A stretch of DNA of 64,000 nucleotides from Diphasiastrum complanatum. Its lineage: Eukaryota > Streptophyta > Lycopodiopsida > Lycopodiales > Lycopodiaceae. The stretch is from contig CM055099.1 of the NCBI GenBank assembly GCA_029204225.1, positions 44,111,546 to 44,175,545 on the forward strand, in the 5' to 3' direction. The position numbers and the translations under genes are program-made. Of this stretch, positions 31,900-41,556 are shown one piece after another (the stretch's first letter is position 1; the number at the start of each line of letters is the position of its first letter). The notes beneath the pieces are model-generated. The model saw only the letters and a list, made by a program, of their open reading frames with translations. It ran no database searches and was not told where the DNA came from.

Positions 31900-33253
31900 A
31901 CTCTGATTGGATTGTCTCTACTTGGATAGAGTTAACAGGAGCTGCAGGACTAGGTCGCTTGGGACAGTCTTTGATATGGTGCTCTATGCCACAATTTTCA
32001 CAAAGAGGTGGATATTGTAATTTATTAGGGCAACGAATGCTAGGATGTCATCCGGCACACACAAAATAGCCACGTAAAACTGGCATCGGTTGCGCAGCAT
32101 ATGCTATAGGTTGTGTATGATATTCAGGTTGGTTGGGGTCGTATCCAGACTTTGCCATTTCATAAGAGTAACTCGTCTCTGCTTGATAAACATTGGCATT
32201 GGGATCCTCAACATAATAGGTAGCAGGATCGACATAGGCAGTATCAACCATGTGAGATTGTACACGTGGCATAGGCTAATTGACTACAAATGGTTGTCTG
32301 GATTGATAATGAATTGAGCCTGTTGGCCTGGGTTGGTATTGTCCTGGCCTTGGCGCGGGTGGAGTTGGATTGTAATTTGGTGCATACTGCTGAGGTCCAG
32401 ATGGCCTATAAGGGCGATACATAGGTCGTGTCGCCTGTGGAAAATAGGTTCTTACGTGCGGGCACTCATTGGCGGTGTGGTTTTGAGAACAAATAGGACA
32501 CCACACATTCTCACGGACTGGAAAAGTTTTTTCAGCGACATCCTTCAATACCTTTTGGAATTATGAGGTTAGCTTCTCCATCTGAGCTTGTTGTGCTTTT
32601 TGCCAACCCTCAAGGTGGTGAAGGATATCAACCTCACTAGATGAGGACAATCCTTCCACGCGGGAAGTCTCTTGCTTAACTAGCCCCTTTTCCCTCTTGT
32701 CGCGAAAGTCATGGTTGTCGTCAAACCCTTCATCTTCTTCACGGATGGCGTCATCCATCACATCTTTCAATCGCTCGTACGAGTCTGCGGGTTTCAATTC
32801 TCTCCTAATGGCCTTGGGTAAACCAACTAAAAAAAGTTTGATGGCCATTTTCTCAGTTACGTGATCATCGACACACTCTACTTTAAGTCGCTTGAAACGC
32901 TCGATGTAGGTGCGCACGGATTCTTTACTTCGCATCTTGATATGCGTCAATTGGATGAAGGGACTTTGCGTCAGTTTGGAGGGTTTGACCCGTTTGATCA
33001 GTGCTGCGGTGATGGTCTCCCAAGACGTGTTGTCTGGGCCTTCAAGGTTTAAAAACCACTCTTTTGCGTCGCCTTGTAAAATCATAGAGAATAAATGTAC
33101 CTTTTCGTTGTCAGATTCGTCCCCATAGGATTTACAAGCATTGTTGAAATCCTGGAGAAATCGTGTCGAATCTGATTCGCCATCGTATTTAGGTGTATCG
33201 ATCCGAGGAAGTCTTTTCTCTAACTTGGGCGGTGGATGGGATGGTCTTGCCAT
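31900..33253 (-). pseudogene. Gypsy-1 gag
   Basis: Frame 33253-32561: start MARPSHPPPKLEKRLP, capsid domain (RIDTPKYDGESDSTRFLQDF, EWFLNLEG, KMRSKESVRTYIERFKRLK and LVGLPKAIRRELK), then DAIREEDEGFDD. In-frame stops follow at 32561 and 32276. After them come two zinc motifs: CPICSQNHTANEC at about 32500, and CENCGIEHHIKDC near 31990. Another Cys-rich site at about 32050 has lost one Cys to TGA (FVCAG, stop, HPSIRC). The remaining linker (31898-31480) starts MTRAQHRQ, matching gypsy-4 (VTRAQKQK). The start is chosen because a 51-bp tandem duplication ends at this ATG. Confidence 0.85.
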
Positions 33254-33340
33254 GTTGATCTGAACAGATTATCACAAGACCAGACAAATAGATGGTCTTG
33301 CCATGTTGATCTGAACAGATTATCACAAGACCAGACAAAT
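33240..33340 (-). repeat. 51-bp tandem duplication at the gag start
   Basis: Two 50-base copies, 33240-33289 and 33291-33340, start with GATGGTCTTGCCATGTTGAT on the plus strand. Each contains a minus-strand ATG with MARPS coding. The upstream ATG (33304) opens a 10-codon frame ending in TGA at 33272, so it acts as a short upstream ORF relative to gag. Confidence 0.85.
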
Positions 33341-33649
33341 GGTTTGGGTGGATGGATGAGAGCAAAGGTCTCTCCCTAGTCTATGGCTTCCATCTAGGTC
33401 ATGTTTAAGGCCAGTACCCTACTAGATATGCCTGAGGCTTATTCCAACTAGACGTGGCAAGATTATTTTGCCGATGGTTGGTGAGTAAATAGCCGAAGTG
33501 ATGTGATAATAGGTTAGATCGGTCGTGTAGGATGTATACCAAATAATGGTTTAGTGGATGACGCTAGGTTTCCGATTGATATCGCCTTCAATGGAACCAA
33601 TTGGAATTTTGATTTTTTTATTTATTTTTTATTTTAAAAAATATATATG

Positions 33650-34200
33650 TATACCTCCTCGAGTTCTCTTGTGACTGACGAGAATCAGGGAATGACTCGC
33701 AGAGACGGGGGAATGACTCGCACAAACACGAGAACTTACTCGCACACAATGAAAAATGACTCGTTCAAAGAAATTTACGACTCGCACAGGCATGTTCAGT
33801 GCAAAAAATGACTCGTGCAAGGGTGGGAGATGACTCGTACTCGCAGATGACTCGTATAGAAGATGACTCGCAAAAAAATGACTCGTGGACGGGTAACTTA
33901 CTACTCGCATATGACTCGTACAGAAGATGACTCGCAAAAAAAACGACTCGTGCAACCATGTACCCGTGGAGCTAGAAACAGTGGGGTACTCGCATAGGAA
34001 GTACTTGCACAGAAGATGATTCGCACAACCGTAGACTCGTGCAGCTAGAAACCGTGGGGTACTCGCACGGAAGATGACTCGCACACGACTCGTGCAACCC
34101 TGTATCCGTGGAGGTAGAAACCGTGGGGTACTCGCACAGAAGATGACTCGCACACGACTCGTGCAACCCTGTACCCTGTACCCATGGAGGTAGAAACGTG
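33650..34200 (-). repeat. Minisatellite-like TGACTCG array in gypsy-1 leader
   Basis: About seventeen copies of GACTCG (mostly ATGACTCGCAC or ACGACTCGTGC) occur in irregular 15-75-bp units. Some longer units repeat, such as the one with CCGTGGGGTACTCGCAC at about 33980, 34050 and 34120. The long minus-strand frames here simply translate the repeats. Confidence 0.75.
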
Positions 34201-34259
34201 TGAAGACTTTGAAAATTTAGCCCTTCCGTTAGCAAAGAAAGAAAATAATAGAAATAACA

Positions 34260-34640
34260 CTGCTAAAGCCGTAAAAAATGTGCTGGAAAATCGCTGAAAA
34301 TGACTGAAAGATGGTTAGAAATGGCTGAAAAATAGATGACAACACCTCTAAACCTGGAAACAGTAGGAGAAATCGTTGAAAAGATTTGAAAATGTCAAAA
34401 AACGACTGAAATCACAGATATGGGCTGAAAACAATGGCTGAAAATGAGTTAACACTCTGCTAAATGCATATGGAAGGTGAAAACGAGGTTGAAAACCCTG
34501 CTCAAATACTGCTGATGGGCCATTTTAGCCTGTGGACAGCAAAAGAAATGCTAGAAAGGCACAAAAAACCTCTACAGATGCACATTGCTAACTGATGACG
34601 ATCTACAAACGGCTGAAAACTCCTAGAAACAATGGAAAAC
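34260..34640 (-). repeat. GGCTGAAAA-rich leader segment
   Basis: Dispersed repeats of GGCTGAAA and related short motifs lie between the TGACTCG array and a CAG/GCTGC-rich stretch. No gene. Confidence 0.5.
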
Positions 34641-35176
34641 TTGGAACTAAAAGAGATGAAGTTCTGGTTTGCTACCAGCTGCAGCTACAGCAGCCCGCTC
34701 CTTGCACCCTGCTCCTTCAGCCTTCAGAAAAATAGCAGATGAAAACGAGCTACAGACGATGCCGAGTATCCAAGCTACAGATGCAACTTCTTGAGGAGAG
34801 GTAACCCTGCTTTGAGAACAATTGATAGAGTCTTCTCTCATATACGTTTTTGAGTTTCAGGAGTTGACGATGTTGGATTTGCAGGTGTTACTGCAAAAAG
34901 AAGTCGCCTGGCTCTTCAGAAGGTGTGAAGCCCTGCAGCTATAGAGGAAGAGCATGCAGAGAGGCTGAGGAAGAGTGTGGGAAGATGAAAACGAATTAGC
35001 AGACCTTGGAAAGGCAAAATTGACCCTGCACCCTGCTCAAACACGGCTGAAACAGAGATAGTTGCTGGAAACGAGACTTTGATGGCTGCTGGAAATGACT
35101 CTGATGGCTGTTGGAAACGATGGCTTTGACTTGTAGCAAAAGCTGCGCCTCCTCTGATAGCTCCTGCTCTGAGAAA

Positions 35177-35372
35177 AGTCAGCGTGGAAGGATGGGCGAT
35201 AGCTGTCTCGTGGATAGCTCCTCCTCTGATAGCTGACTCGTGGATGCTGAGGGCGTGAAGGAAACGGCTGCTCTGAGAGAAGTCAGCGTGGAAGGATGGG
35301 CGATAGCTGTCTCATGGATAGCTCCTCCTCTGATAGCTGTCTCGTGGATGCTGAGGGCGTGAAGGAAACGGC
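35177..35372 (-). repeat. 104-bp tandem duplication in gypsy-1 leader
   Basis: Two copies starting AGTCAGCGTGGAAGGATGG at 35177 and 35281, with internal GATAGCT subrepeats. They differ by few bases, so the duplication is fairly recent. Confidence 0.8.
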
Positions 35373-35584
35373 TCCAAGCAAATTCAGCGTGGAACGATGG
35401 CGTGCTCCACAGGGCTGTATCGTGAAGAATAACTTGGACGGCCTTAAATCCAAGCAAGGATCATGCGAAAATGGGTGAGGAATGATGGCCGTAAACCCTA
35501 GCAAAGAACAATGGGATAATGCTAAAAGCAAACAAGCAAGAACTAGAAGATTAGCTAGAAATGTAAAAGAAGGAAGAAAAAGAG

Positions 35585-35598
35585 CGGCAACGGCGCCA
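35585..35598 (-). promoter_or_regulatory. tRNA-Asp primer-binding site of gypsy-1
   Basis: TGGCGCCGTTGCCG on the minus strand, two bases from the LTR terminus at 35600. Confidence 0.9.
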
Positions 35599-35599
35599 A

Positions 35600-36333
35600 T
35601 GCTGGCTTTATCCCTCAACTCTGGCTATGGCTCCAACTAACGAGTGCTATGGCAGACTCCCAACTAGAACACGTTATGGCTCCGACTAGGCCAACCAATG
35701 GCTATGGCTTCCAACTAATTGAGAGGTTGAAAGATGAGAAGTTCTACAGTGAGTGGGTGAGTATTTCGAGCAAGATCTATTCTTCTCTTGTCTCTCTACT
35801 TCGGAACTGACTCAAATGACGGCTTAACCTAATTCAATGACGGCTTAACCTAAAATCTCCTCCTCTAAGGCTTACCCTACTAGAGAATCGAGGGCCTAGA
35901 TTAACTTAACTTGTTGCCAGATAAATCATATACAATACAATGTGAAGTAACACAGTACATGAAACCACACAAGGGAGAACACTCAGAGAGAAAGATAGGC
36001 ATGTATTGCAAATGAGGTTCTTCTTCAAAATGGACTCTTCCACTCCTATATATACTTGGAGTAGTGGTCACTTACAAAAAGGCACTATGGGATAAATAGA
36101 CCACATAGGCTTAACTTGGTACCATGGGACAAACCCCCAATGGACCATAAACAACTGAACTAACTTAAGTTGAACTTATTCAGAGTTCCAATCTTCTAGA
36201 CTTAGGCTTAGAACTAAACAACTTTAAGCTGTTACAAAATGGCGCAAAGGCCTAAACTTGACTGATCCAGTTCTAGGCTTAAGTCTGTATCTTTTTCAAG
36301 ATGGCTCGAATATTCATAGAATATCAGCCTACA
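35600..36333 (-). repeat. 5' LTR of gypsy-1
   Basis: 734 bp, starting TGTAGGCTGATATTC and ending in GCCAGCA on the minus strand. A TATA box (TATATATA, 36054-36047) lies in the middle. Both edges are set independently, by the PBS and by the TSD. Confidence 0.88.
36047..36054 (-). promoter_or_regulatory. TATA box of gypsy-1 LTR
   Basis: AAGTATATATAGGAG context on the minus strand, about 280 bp into the LTR. It is the only strong TATA element there. Confidence 0.6.
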
Positions 36334-36475
36334 TGAAGAAAGCGCAACTAATGTTTGTTTTCTTGACTTCCACGAGATAGGTCCCCCTGCCAGAAAGAAA
36401 CAAAACCCAAAAGTGGATTTTCTGGTGGAGGCATTTCTTCTCCAATCTGAGTCGGAGTAGTCTTGAAAGATGCGT
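36334..36475 (-). pseudogene. Copia RNase H, upstream part (split by gypsy-1)
   Basis: The minus strand reads YSDSDWRRNASTRKSTFGF, then CFFLAGGPISWKSRKQTL and VALSS: the first half of copia RNase H. It stops at the TGAAG duplication and continues at 23976. Upstream of about 36475 the frame is lost and unrelated LTR-like DNA begins. Confidence 0.88.
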
Positions 36476-36706
36476 GAGTTAGAATTAAAGTAGAATCACT
36501 GTGTTACTGTACTGTGGATCCTATCAGTCGATAAGGATCAGTTGGCCTCACCACGAGGCGAATCGATGGAGCACGTGTCCCGTCAACGGCAACCTGGGTC
36601 ATGCATGGGTTGCTTGAGTGAAGAACTATATGTACAATGTAATTTCATTTTGAGAAATACAGTTGCTATGTGAGCTTGTTGTGGAGAGTGTTTTCTGTGT
36701 GTGTTA
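36476..36706 (+). other. LTR-like sequence cut by copia-2
   Basis: It contains TGTACAATGTAATTTCATT and a GT-rich tail, and resumes after copia-2 at 41557. It is probably the LTR of the element whose gag starts at 42891. Boundaries are not visible. Confidence 0.4.
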
Positions 36707-36711
36707 CTGTG

Positions 36712-37313
36712 TGTCAAAATATTGAAAAATCTATCTAATGTTGTGAGTAGGGGTCCTAAAAATGCCAAAGATGAATTGAGCTCTTTTGGCTTAGTAAAGA
36801 CCCATCTTAGAATAAACTATTCAAAGTAGGTAGAAGTAGAAACTCGAGCTACCATAGGAATTGCCATTTGTACTTTACATGCCACATTTAATGCATGAAA
36901 AGACTAGGTGGCACAATTAGACATAGTGAGGTGGCTTGGATAAGTCTAGATAGTTTGAGAGGTGGATCCACAACTCCAATTCAACTCAAAGTAGGAGGAG
37001 AGTCCATGGATCTATATATATGTGATGTACTCTCATTGAGAAGATGATAAAATTTGTGTGTAATGCAGATTTGGAGACAAGCTCTTTGTGCCCTCTCTCT
37101 CTCCACGAGTTTTGTACTTCCTATTTTCTCTCTCTAGTCGAGTAGAGGCATTTGTGATGCTTAGTCTTATGTTTTGTTGACAGATTTTGCTTGTAACACA
37201 ATAATATTTCTTGTATGATCAGCTTTCCTATTGACAACTGATCTTTATGGTATTATTGGGCTTAGGAGATCAAAAATACATGTGTAGGGCATCCCACACG
37301 TGTGAATTCAGCA
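36712..37313 (+). repeat. 5' LTR of copia-2
   Basis: 602 bp, TGTCAAAATATTG to TTCAGCA. TATA box at 37013-37021 (TATATATAT). A CACACGTGTG palindrome lies about 20 bp before its end. Confidence 0.93.
37013..37021 (+). promoter_or_regulatory. TATA box of copia-2 LTR
   Basis: TATATATAT in a GGATC-TATATATATG-TG context, 300 bp into the LTR and conserved in the 3' LTR. A likely pol II promoter. Confidence 0.65.
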
Positions 37314-37326
37314 TGGTATCAAAGCT
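37314..37326 (+). promoter_or_regulatory. Primer-binding site of copia-2
   Basis: TGGTATCAAAGCT directly after the LTR, one mismatch from the Met-tRNA consensus. Confidence 0.85.
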
Positions 37327-38069
37327 TACCTATGTTTTACAAGCAAATCTAATCAAAAAATTTGCAGATCTGATCAGATTTCAAGCTAAGAATTGTCTAG
37401 ATTCTACTTTTTAGCTAGTTTGTAGTTTTCTGGTGATTTAGAACTTCAAATCACTTTGAATGGTCCAGATCAGGTATTGTATGGAATTTTAGGTGTTGGC
37501 ATGTGTGAAATCCGCCCATTTTCACTTTGGTGGTTCTCTCTCACCTTATATCCAAATTTCATGCAAATTAGCCCACTAGAAAGCTAGAAATGTGTAGAAT
37601 TTGATGCAATTTGAATCATGACAGTCGGATAAGCCAATTAGAAGTTATAAGCTTTTGAAGAGTCGTAGGTAGGGCGCCTAGACCTGTGGCAAATCGTGTG
37701 TACATGTCATTTATTGCCTGAATGATCACAAAAATCATCCAGAAGTTGAACAATCTCATCTATATGTGATTTAGACAAAATTTATAGGTTCTAGGCAAAT
37801 TGTTTCATACAAATAGATTGTATTTGAGTCAATTTGACATTTTTGGTGTATTTCACACGTGTGAAATTCAGAGAACCATAACTTTTGCCATACTTCATCT
37901 TTTTTTATGATTCAAATCTTGTTTTAGAGAGTTGTCAAGCTAGTGAGATCTATCTCACAGTTTTTTACTTTGTCTTACATAGGATTTCATTTTGTACCCT
38001 TGATTGGTTCCTATAGTGAGAAGATAAAGCAATTCTTTCATCCCTCTTTTTTTATTTCCATCATTCTTT

Positions 38070-39551
38070 ATGACTTCAATGGGTGTCTTTCTATTAGAAG
38101 CAAGTGAAAGATTGTCAACCTCCAATTACTCAATTTGGAAGGTTAGAATGGAATCTGTCTTAATATTACAAGATGTGATGGATATTGTACTTGGCATTGA
38201 AGAAGAACCACAATTTCCTCAAGAAATTCCAAAGTACAAAAAGAGAGCTGGGATGGCTCTGCATTATATTAAGATGAATGTCTCAAATGACATCTTAAGA
38301 GAAATTGGTGCTTGTACTAATGCCAAAGATGCTTGGGATACTATCAAGTCTATCTATGAGGCAAAGAATACTTCTAGACTTCTAACACTAAGAAACCAGA
38401 TTTTTCAAAGTGTACAGAAAAGTGATGAATGTGCTTCAGCTTATGTAATGAGAGTTAAAGACCTCCATAGAGGATTGTCATGCATAGGAGACTCCATCAA
38501 CCAAAATGAACTTGTTCAAGTCATACTTAATGGGTTAAAGGAGGAAAATGACAACCTTGTTCAGAGTTATGCCATTAAGGAGGAGCTACCAAGTTTGTAA
38601 GCACTCCAAAGTGTGCTCATTTCTGAAAAATCAAGACAAGAGTATAAACTCTTGAAAATGGAGAGACTGTCTCTCAACATTGATGGTAAAGCTCTCTTTA
38701 CCAAAGACAAGCACAAGACAAGAAGTAAGAATCAACACCAATCCTCTTCAAGCAAGAACAATCTTATTTCCAAGGAGAAAGGAGAAGAGGATGAGTCCTC
38801 TCAAGCTTTCACATCCAAGAAGAAGAAGAAAAACATCAAGTGTTTCTTTTGTGGCAAGAAGGGGCATTATGCCACCAATTGCTTCAAGAAGAAGAGTCAA
38901 TTCAAGCAAGCCAACATTTCTAATGAAGAGAAGGAAGATGCTCATGCAAGTGATGGAGAGAGATCTCTTTTTTCTTCATCACCTTTCAAGAATGATGGTT
39001 CGTGGTATATCGACAGTGGAGCTTTCTCACATATGTGTAGCTCCAAGCATTCTTTTTCATTCATGTCACCTTATGAAGGAGCCAAGAAGTCCATCTACAC
39101 AGCAAATGATTATGAGTGTGCTATTGAAGGCATAGGGACCATTCCCTTAAAGCTTTCTTCATCAAAAGTTCTTTCTCTGTCTAATGTATTTTTTGTTCCC
39201 AAGTTAACAAAAAATCTTATTAGTGTTGGGCAATTGTTTGATAGTGGACTAGATGTGAATTTCAATGTTGATACATGTACAATCAAGAAGCATGATGAGA
39301 TCCTTGCATTTGGGTCTAAATATGGTGGAATCTACAAGCTTGATCCCAAAGAGTATGCTAACTCCTGTTATAGTGCTTTTGCTACTCATATGTCTTTGGA
39401 GGAACTATGGCATAGAAGGTTGGGACATCCTAACTATAATTCTATGGTGTCCAAAATCTATCACCTATTGTTATTGAAGACAATCAACATACGAAGGAGT
39501 CAATATTTGAAGATGGAAGTCCTCGGATTTTCACTTCTAGAAGATCCATGA
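38070..39551 (+). pseudogene. Copia-2 Gag-protease
   Basis: The frame begins MTSMGVFLLEASERLSTSNY and matches copia-1 Gag throughout. A single nonsense codon (TAA, 38598-38600) replaces the Glu of the conserved PSLEALQ segment. It then continues from 38601 to a complete zinc knuckle CFFCGKKGHYATNC, protease WYIDSGAFSHM and the integrase-side LWHRRLGHPNYNSM block. The integrase zinc domain breaks off there at about 39465, where a deletion joins to the RT region in another frame. The final codons to 39551 are out of frame. Confidence 0.88.
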
Positions 39552-40345
39552 GGGAGAAATCCGAGCCCAAGAGGCTCACTTATGATGACAAAGGAAAACA
39601 AGTGGATCTTGATTCCACTTATGTTTATTTTGTTTTTCACGAGGAGCCCAAAGATGTTCAAGAAGCCCTCAATACCAAGGAGTGGTATGAGGCCATGAAG
39701 ATTGAATATGATGCCTTGATCACCAACCACACATGGGAGCTAGTGGATCCACCACCTAACATGCATATCATTGGATGCAAGTGGGTGTTCAAGATCGAGT
39801 ACAATCATGATGGCTCCATCAACAAGTACAAGGCAAGATTCTGTGCTAAAGGCTTTGCACAAATATATGGCCTTGACTATGAAGAAACCTTTGCTCCTGT
39901 AGCAAAGATGGTGACAATAAGAATCATAATCTCTCTTGTCTTATTTTTTAAGGAAAAACTATTTCAACTTGATGTCTCCAATGCTTTTTTGAATGGCTAT
40001 ATTGAGGAGGAGATATACATGGAACAGCCTCAAGGATTTATCAAGGATAAATCTAAGGTGTGTTGCTATTTAGAAGTCTTTATGGCTTGCAGCAAGCACC
40101 TAGATCATGGTATTCAAGACTCAACAACTTTCTACTTTCATTAGGATTTGTGCTTAGTGACTATGATCTTTCTATGTACTTAAAGTTTGATGGTAGTAAT
40201 ATTGTCATTCTTCTAATCTATGTAGATGACATTATTCTTAGTGGAAGTTGTTTGATGCTAGTTCAAGAAACCAAAGATGCATTAGGAAAAGAATTTAAAA
40301 TGCAAGATCTAGGAGAGATCCATTACATTTTGGGCCTTGAGTCAA
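39470..40345 (+). pseudogene. Copia-2 reverse transcriptase
   Basis: After the deletion the frame reads EPKDVQEALNTKEWYEAMKI, HTWELVDPPPNMHIIGCKWV and KARFCAKGFAQIYGLDYEET, then LFQLDVSNAFLNGYIEEEIY. A frameshift near 40050 leads to LYGLQQAPRSWY and ILLIYVDDIILSG (YVDD box). The catalytic Asp residues (QLDVSNAF and YVDD) are present. A second shift near 40345, with loss of some sequence, leads into RNase H. Confidence 0.88.
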
Positions 40346-40942
40346 TCTATGCAAGATCCCAAGATCCAACATTGGAAGATGGCCAAGAGAGTTCTAAGAT
40401 ATGTATCTTCTACTCAAGATTATGGTTTATTGTACAAGAATGAAGATCTAACCATTGTTGGCTATTCGGATTCTAATTTTGCAAGTGATAAAATGGATCG
40501 AAAGTCCATTAATGCATATACTATATTTCTTGGAGGCAATCTTGTGTCCTGGCTTTCAAAGAAGCAAGATACCATATCTCTATCATCTTGTGAGGCCGAG
40601 TACAAAGCACTCACTACAACAACTAAAGAGGTGCTTTGGATCAAGAGGTTAATCATGGAGCTAAAGTGCATCAAAGAGGATGATCTTCCCTTGATCAAAT
40701 GTGACAACATATCGGCACAAGATCTTGCAAACAATCCTATTTTTCATGCAAGAAGCAAGCATATAGAAGTGGCACACCATTTTGTAAGGGAAAAACTCAT
40801 TGGAGGTGAAATCAATTTGGAACATGTCGACACATCTTCGTGTATTGCTGATCTTCTCACAAAGCCACTTTGCAAAAGTGCCTTCTCAAAGCATAGGTCT
40901 AATTTTGGTCTTATCTCAAGATCAATGCTTGATCCACATTAG
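40340..40942 (+). CDS. Copia-2 RNase H
   Basis: Open frame: RVLRYVSSTQDYGLLYK, VGYSDSNFASDKMDRKS, SLSSCEAEYKALTTTTKEV, DNISAQDLANNP, ARSKHIEVAHHFVREK and IADLLTKPLCKSAFSKHR. This is a complete Ty1-copia RNase H with conserved acidic residues, ending 18 bp before the polypurine tract. It belongs to the former pol and is no longer joined in frame to a complete RT. Confidence 0.9.
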   Translation, partial: SQSMQDPKIQHWKMAKRVLRYVSSTQDYGLLYKNEDLTIVGYSDSNFASDKMDRKSINAYTIFLGGNLVSWLSKKQDTISLSSCEAEYKALTTTTKEVLWIKRLIMELKCIKEDDLPLIKCDNISAQDLANNPIFHARSKHIEVAHHFVREKLIGGEINLEHVDTSSCIADLLTKPLCKSAFSKHRSNFGLISRSMLDPH

Positions 40943-40947
40943 ATACA

Positions 40948-40960
40948 TTTTTAGAAGGAG
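40948..40960 (+). promoter_or_regulatory. Polypurine tract of copia-2
   Basis: TTTTTAGAAGGAG is immediately followed by the 3' LTR start TGTCAAAAT. Confidence 0.8.
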
Positions 40961-41551
40961 TGTCAAAATATTGAAAAATCTATCTAATGTTGTGAGTAGG
41001 GGTCCTAAAAATGCCAAAGATGAATTGAGCTCTTTTGGCTTAGTAAAGACCCATCTTAGAATAAAATATTCAAGGTAGGTAGAAGTAGAAACTCGAGCTA
41101 CCATAGGAATTGCCATTTGTACTTTACATGCCACATTTAATGCATGAAAAGACTAGGTGGCACAATTAGACATAGTGAGGTGGCTTGGATAAGTCTAGAT
41201 AGCTTGAGAGGTGGATCCACAACTCCAATTCAACTCAAAGTAGGAGGAGAGTCCATGGATCTATATATATGTGATGTACTCTCATTGAGAAGATGATGAA
41301 ATTTGTGTGTAATGCAGATTTGGAGACAAGCTCTTTGTGCCCTCTCTCTCTCCACGAGTTTTGTACTTCCTATTTTCTCTCTCTAGCCGAGTAGAGGCAT
41401 TTATGATGCTTAGTCTTATGTTTTGTTGACAGATCTTGCTTGTAACACAATAATATTATTTGTATAATCAGCTTTCCTATTGACAACTGATCTTTAGGCT
41501 TAGGAGATCAAAAATACATGTGTAGGGCGTCCCACACATGTGAATTCAGCA
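40961..41551 (+). repeat. 3' LTR of copia-2
   Basis: 591 bp, about 98% identical to 36712-37313. An 11-bp indel near the end separates them, and the terminal palindrome has decayed to CACACATGTG. Confidence 0.93.
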
Positions 41552-41556
41552 CTGTG

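Larger units (their letters stand above)
23972..36338 (-). mobile_element. Gypsy-1: 12.4-kb Ty3-gypsy element with extra 3' ORF
   Basis: Element 23977-36333 in minus orientation between TSDs TGAAG (23972-23976 and 36334-36338). Order in its own direction: 5' LTR, tRNA-Asp PBS, 2.3-kb repeat-rich leader, gag with CCHC motifs, DGGS protease, RT, RNase H, integrase, spacer, a ~970-codon extra ORF, and the terminal 132 bp of the 3' LTR. The rest of the 3' LTR, the polypurine tract and the end of the extra ORF are deleted. Frames carry several stops and shifts. The plan (tRNA-Asp primer, extra ORF after IN) fits the Athila/Tat side of plant gypsy elements. Confidence 0.9.
36707..41556 (+). mobile_element. 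Copia-2: Ty1-copia element lacking integrase
   Basis: Plus-strand element between TSDs CTGTG (36707-36711 and 41552-41556). LTRs are at 36712-37313 and 40961-41551. It has PBS TGGTATCAAAGC and polypurine tract TTTTTAGAAGGAG. By eye the LTRs differ at about twelve sites plus an 11-bp indel, near 2%, so it is older than copia-1. Gag, protease, RT and RNase H are recognisable; the integrase is deleted. Gag is clearly of the same family as copia-1. Confidence 0.93.

Noticed and set aside
31509-32069. Plus-strand ORF of 186 codons
   Set aside because: Antisense to the gypsy-1 gag linker and zinc motifs.
33629-34153. Minus-strand ORF of 174 codons and neighbours in the gypsy-1 leader
   Set aside because: The protein is a translation of the GACTCG repeat array; several frames are open for the same reason.
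35177-35372. CRISPR-like or satellite array
   Set aside because: Only two 104-bp copies inside a retroelement leader; no spacer structure, and the window is clearly eukaryotic.
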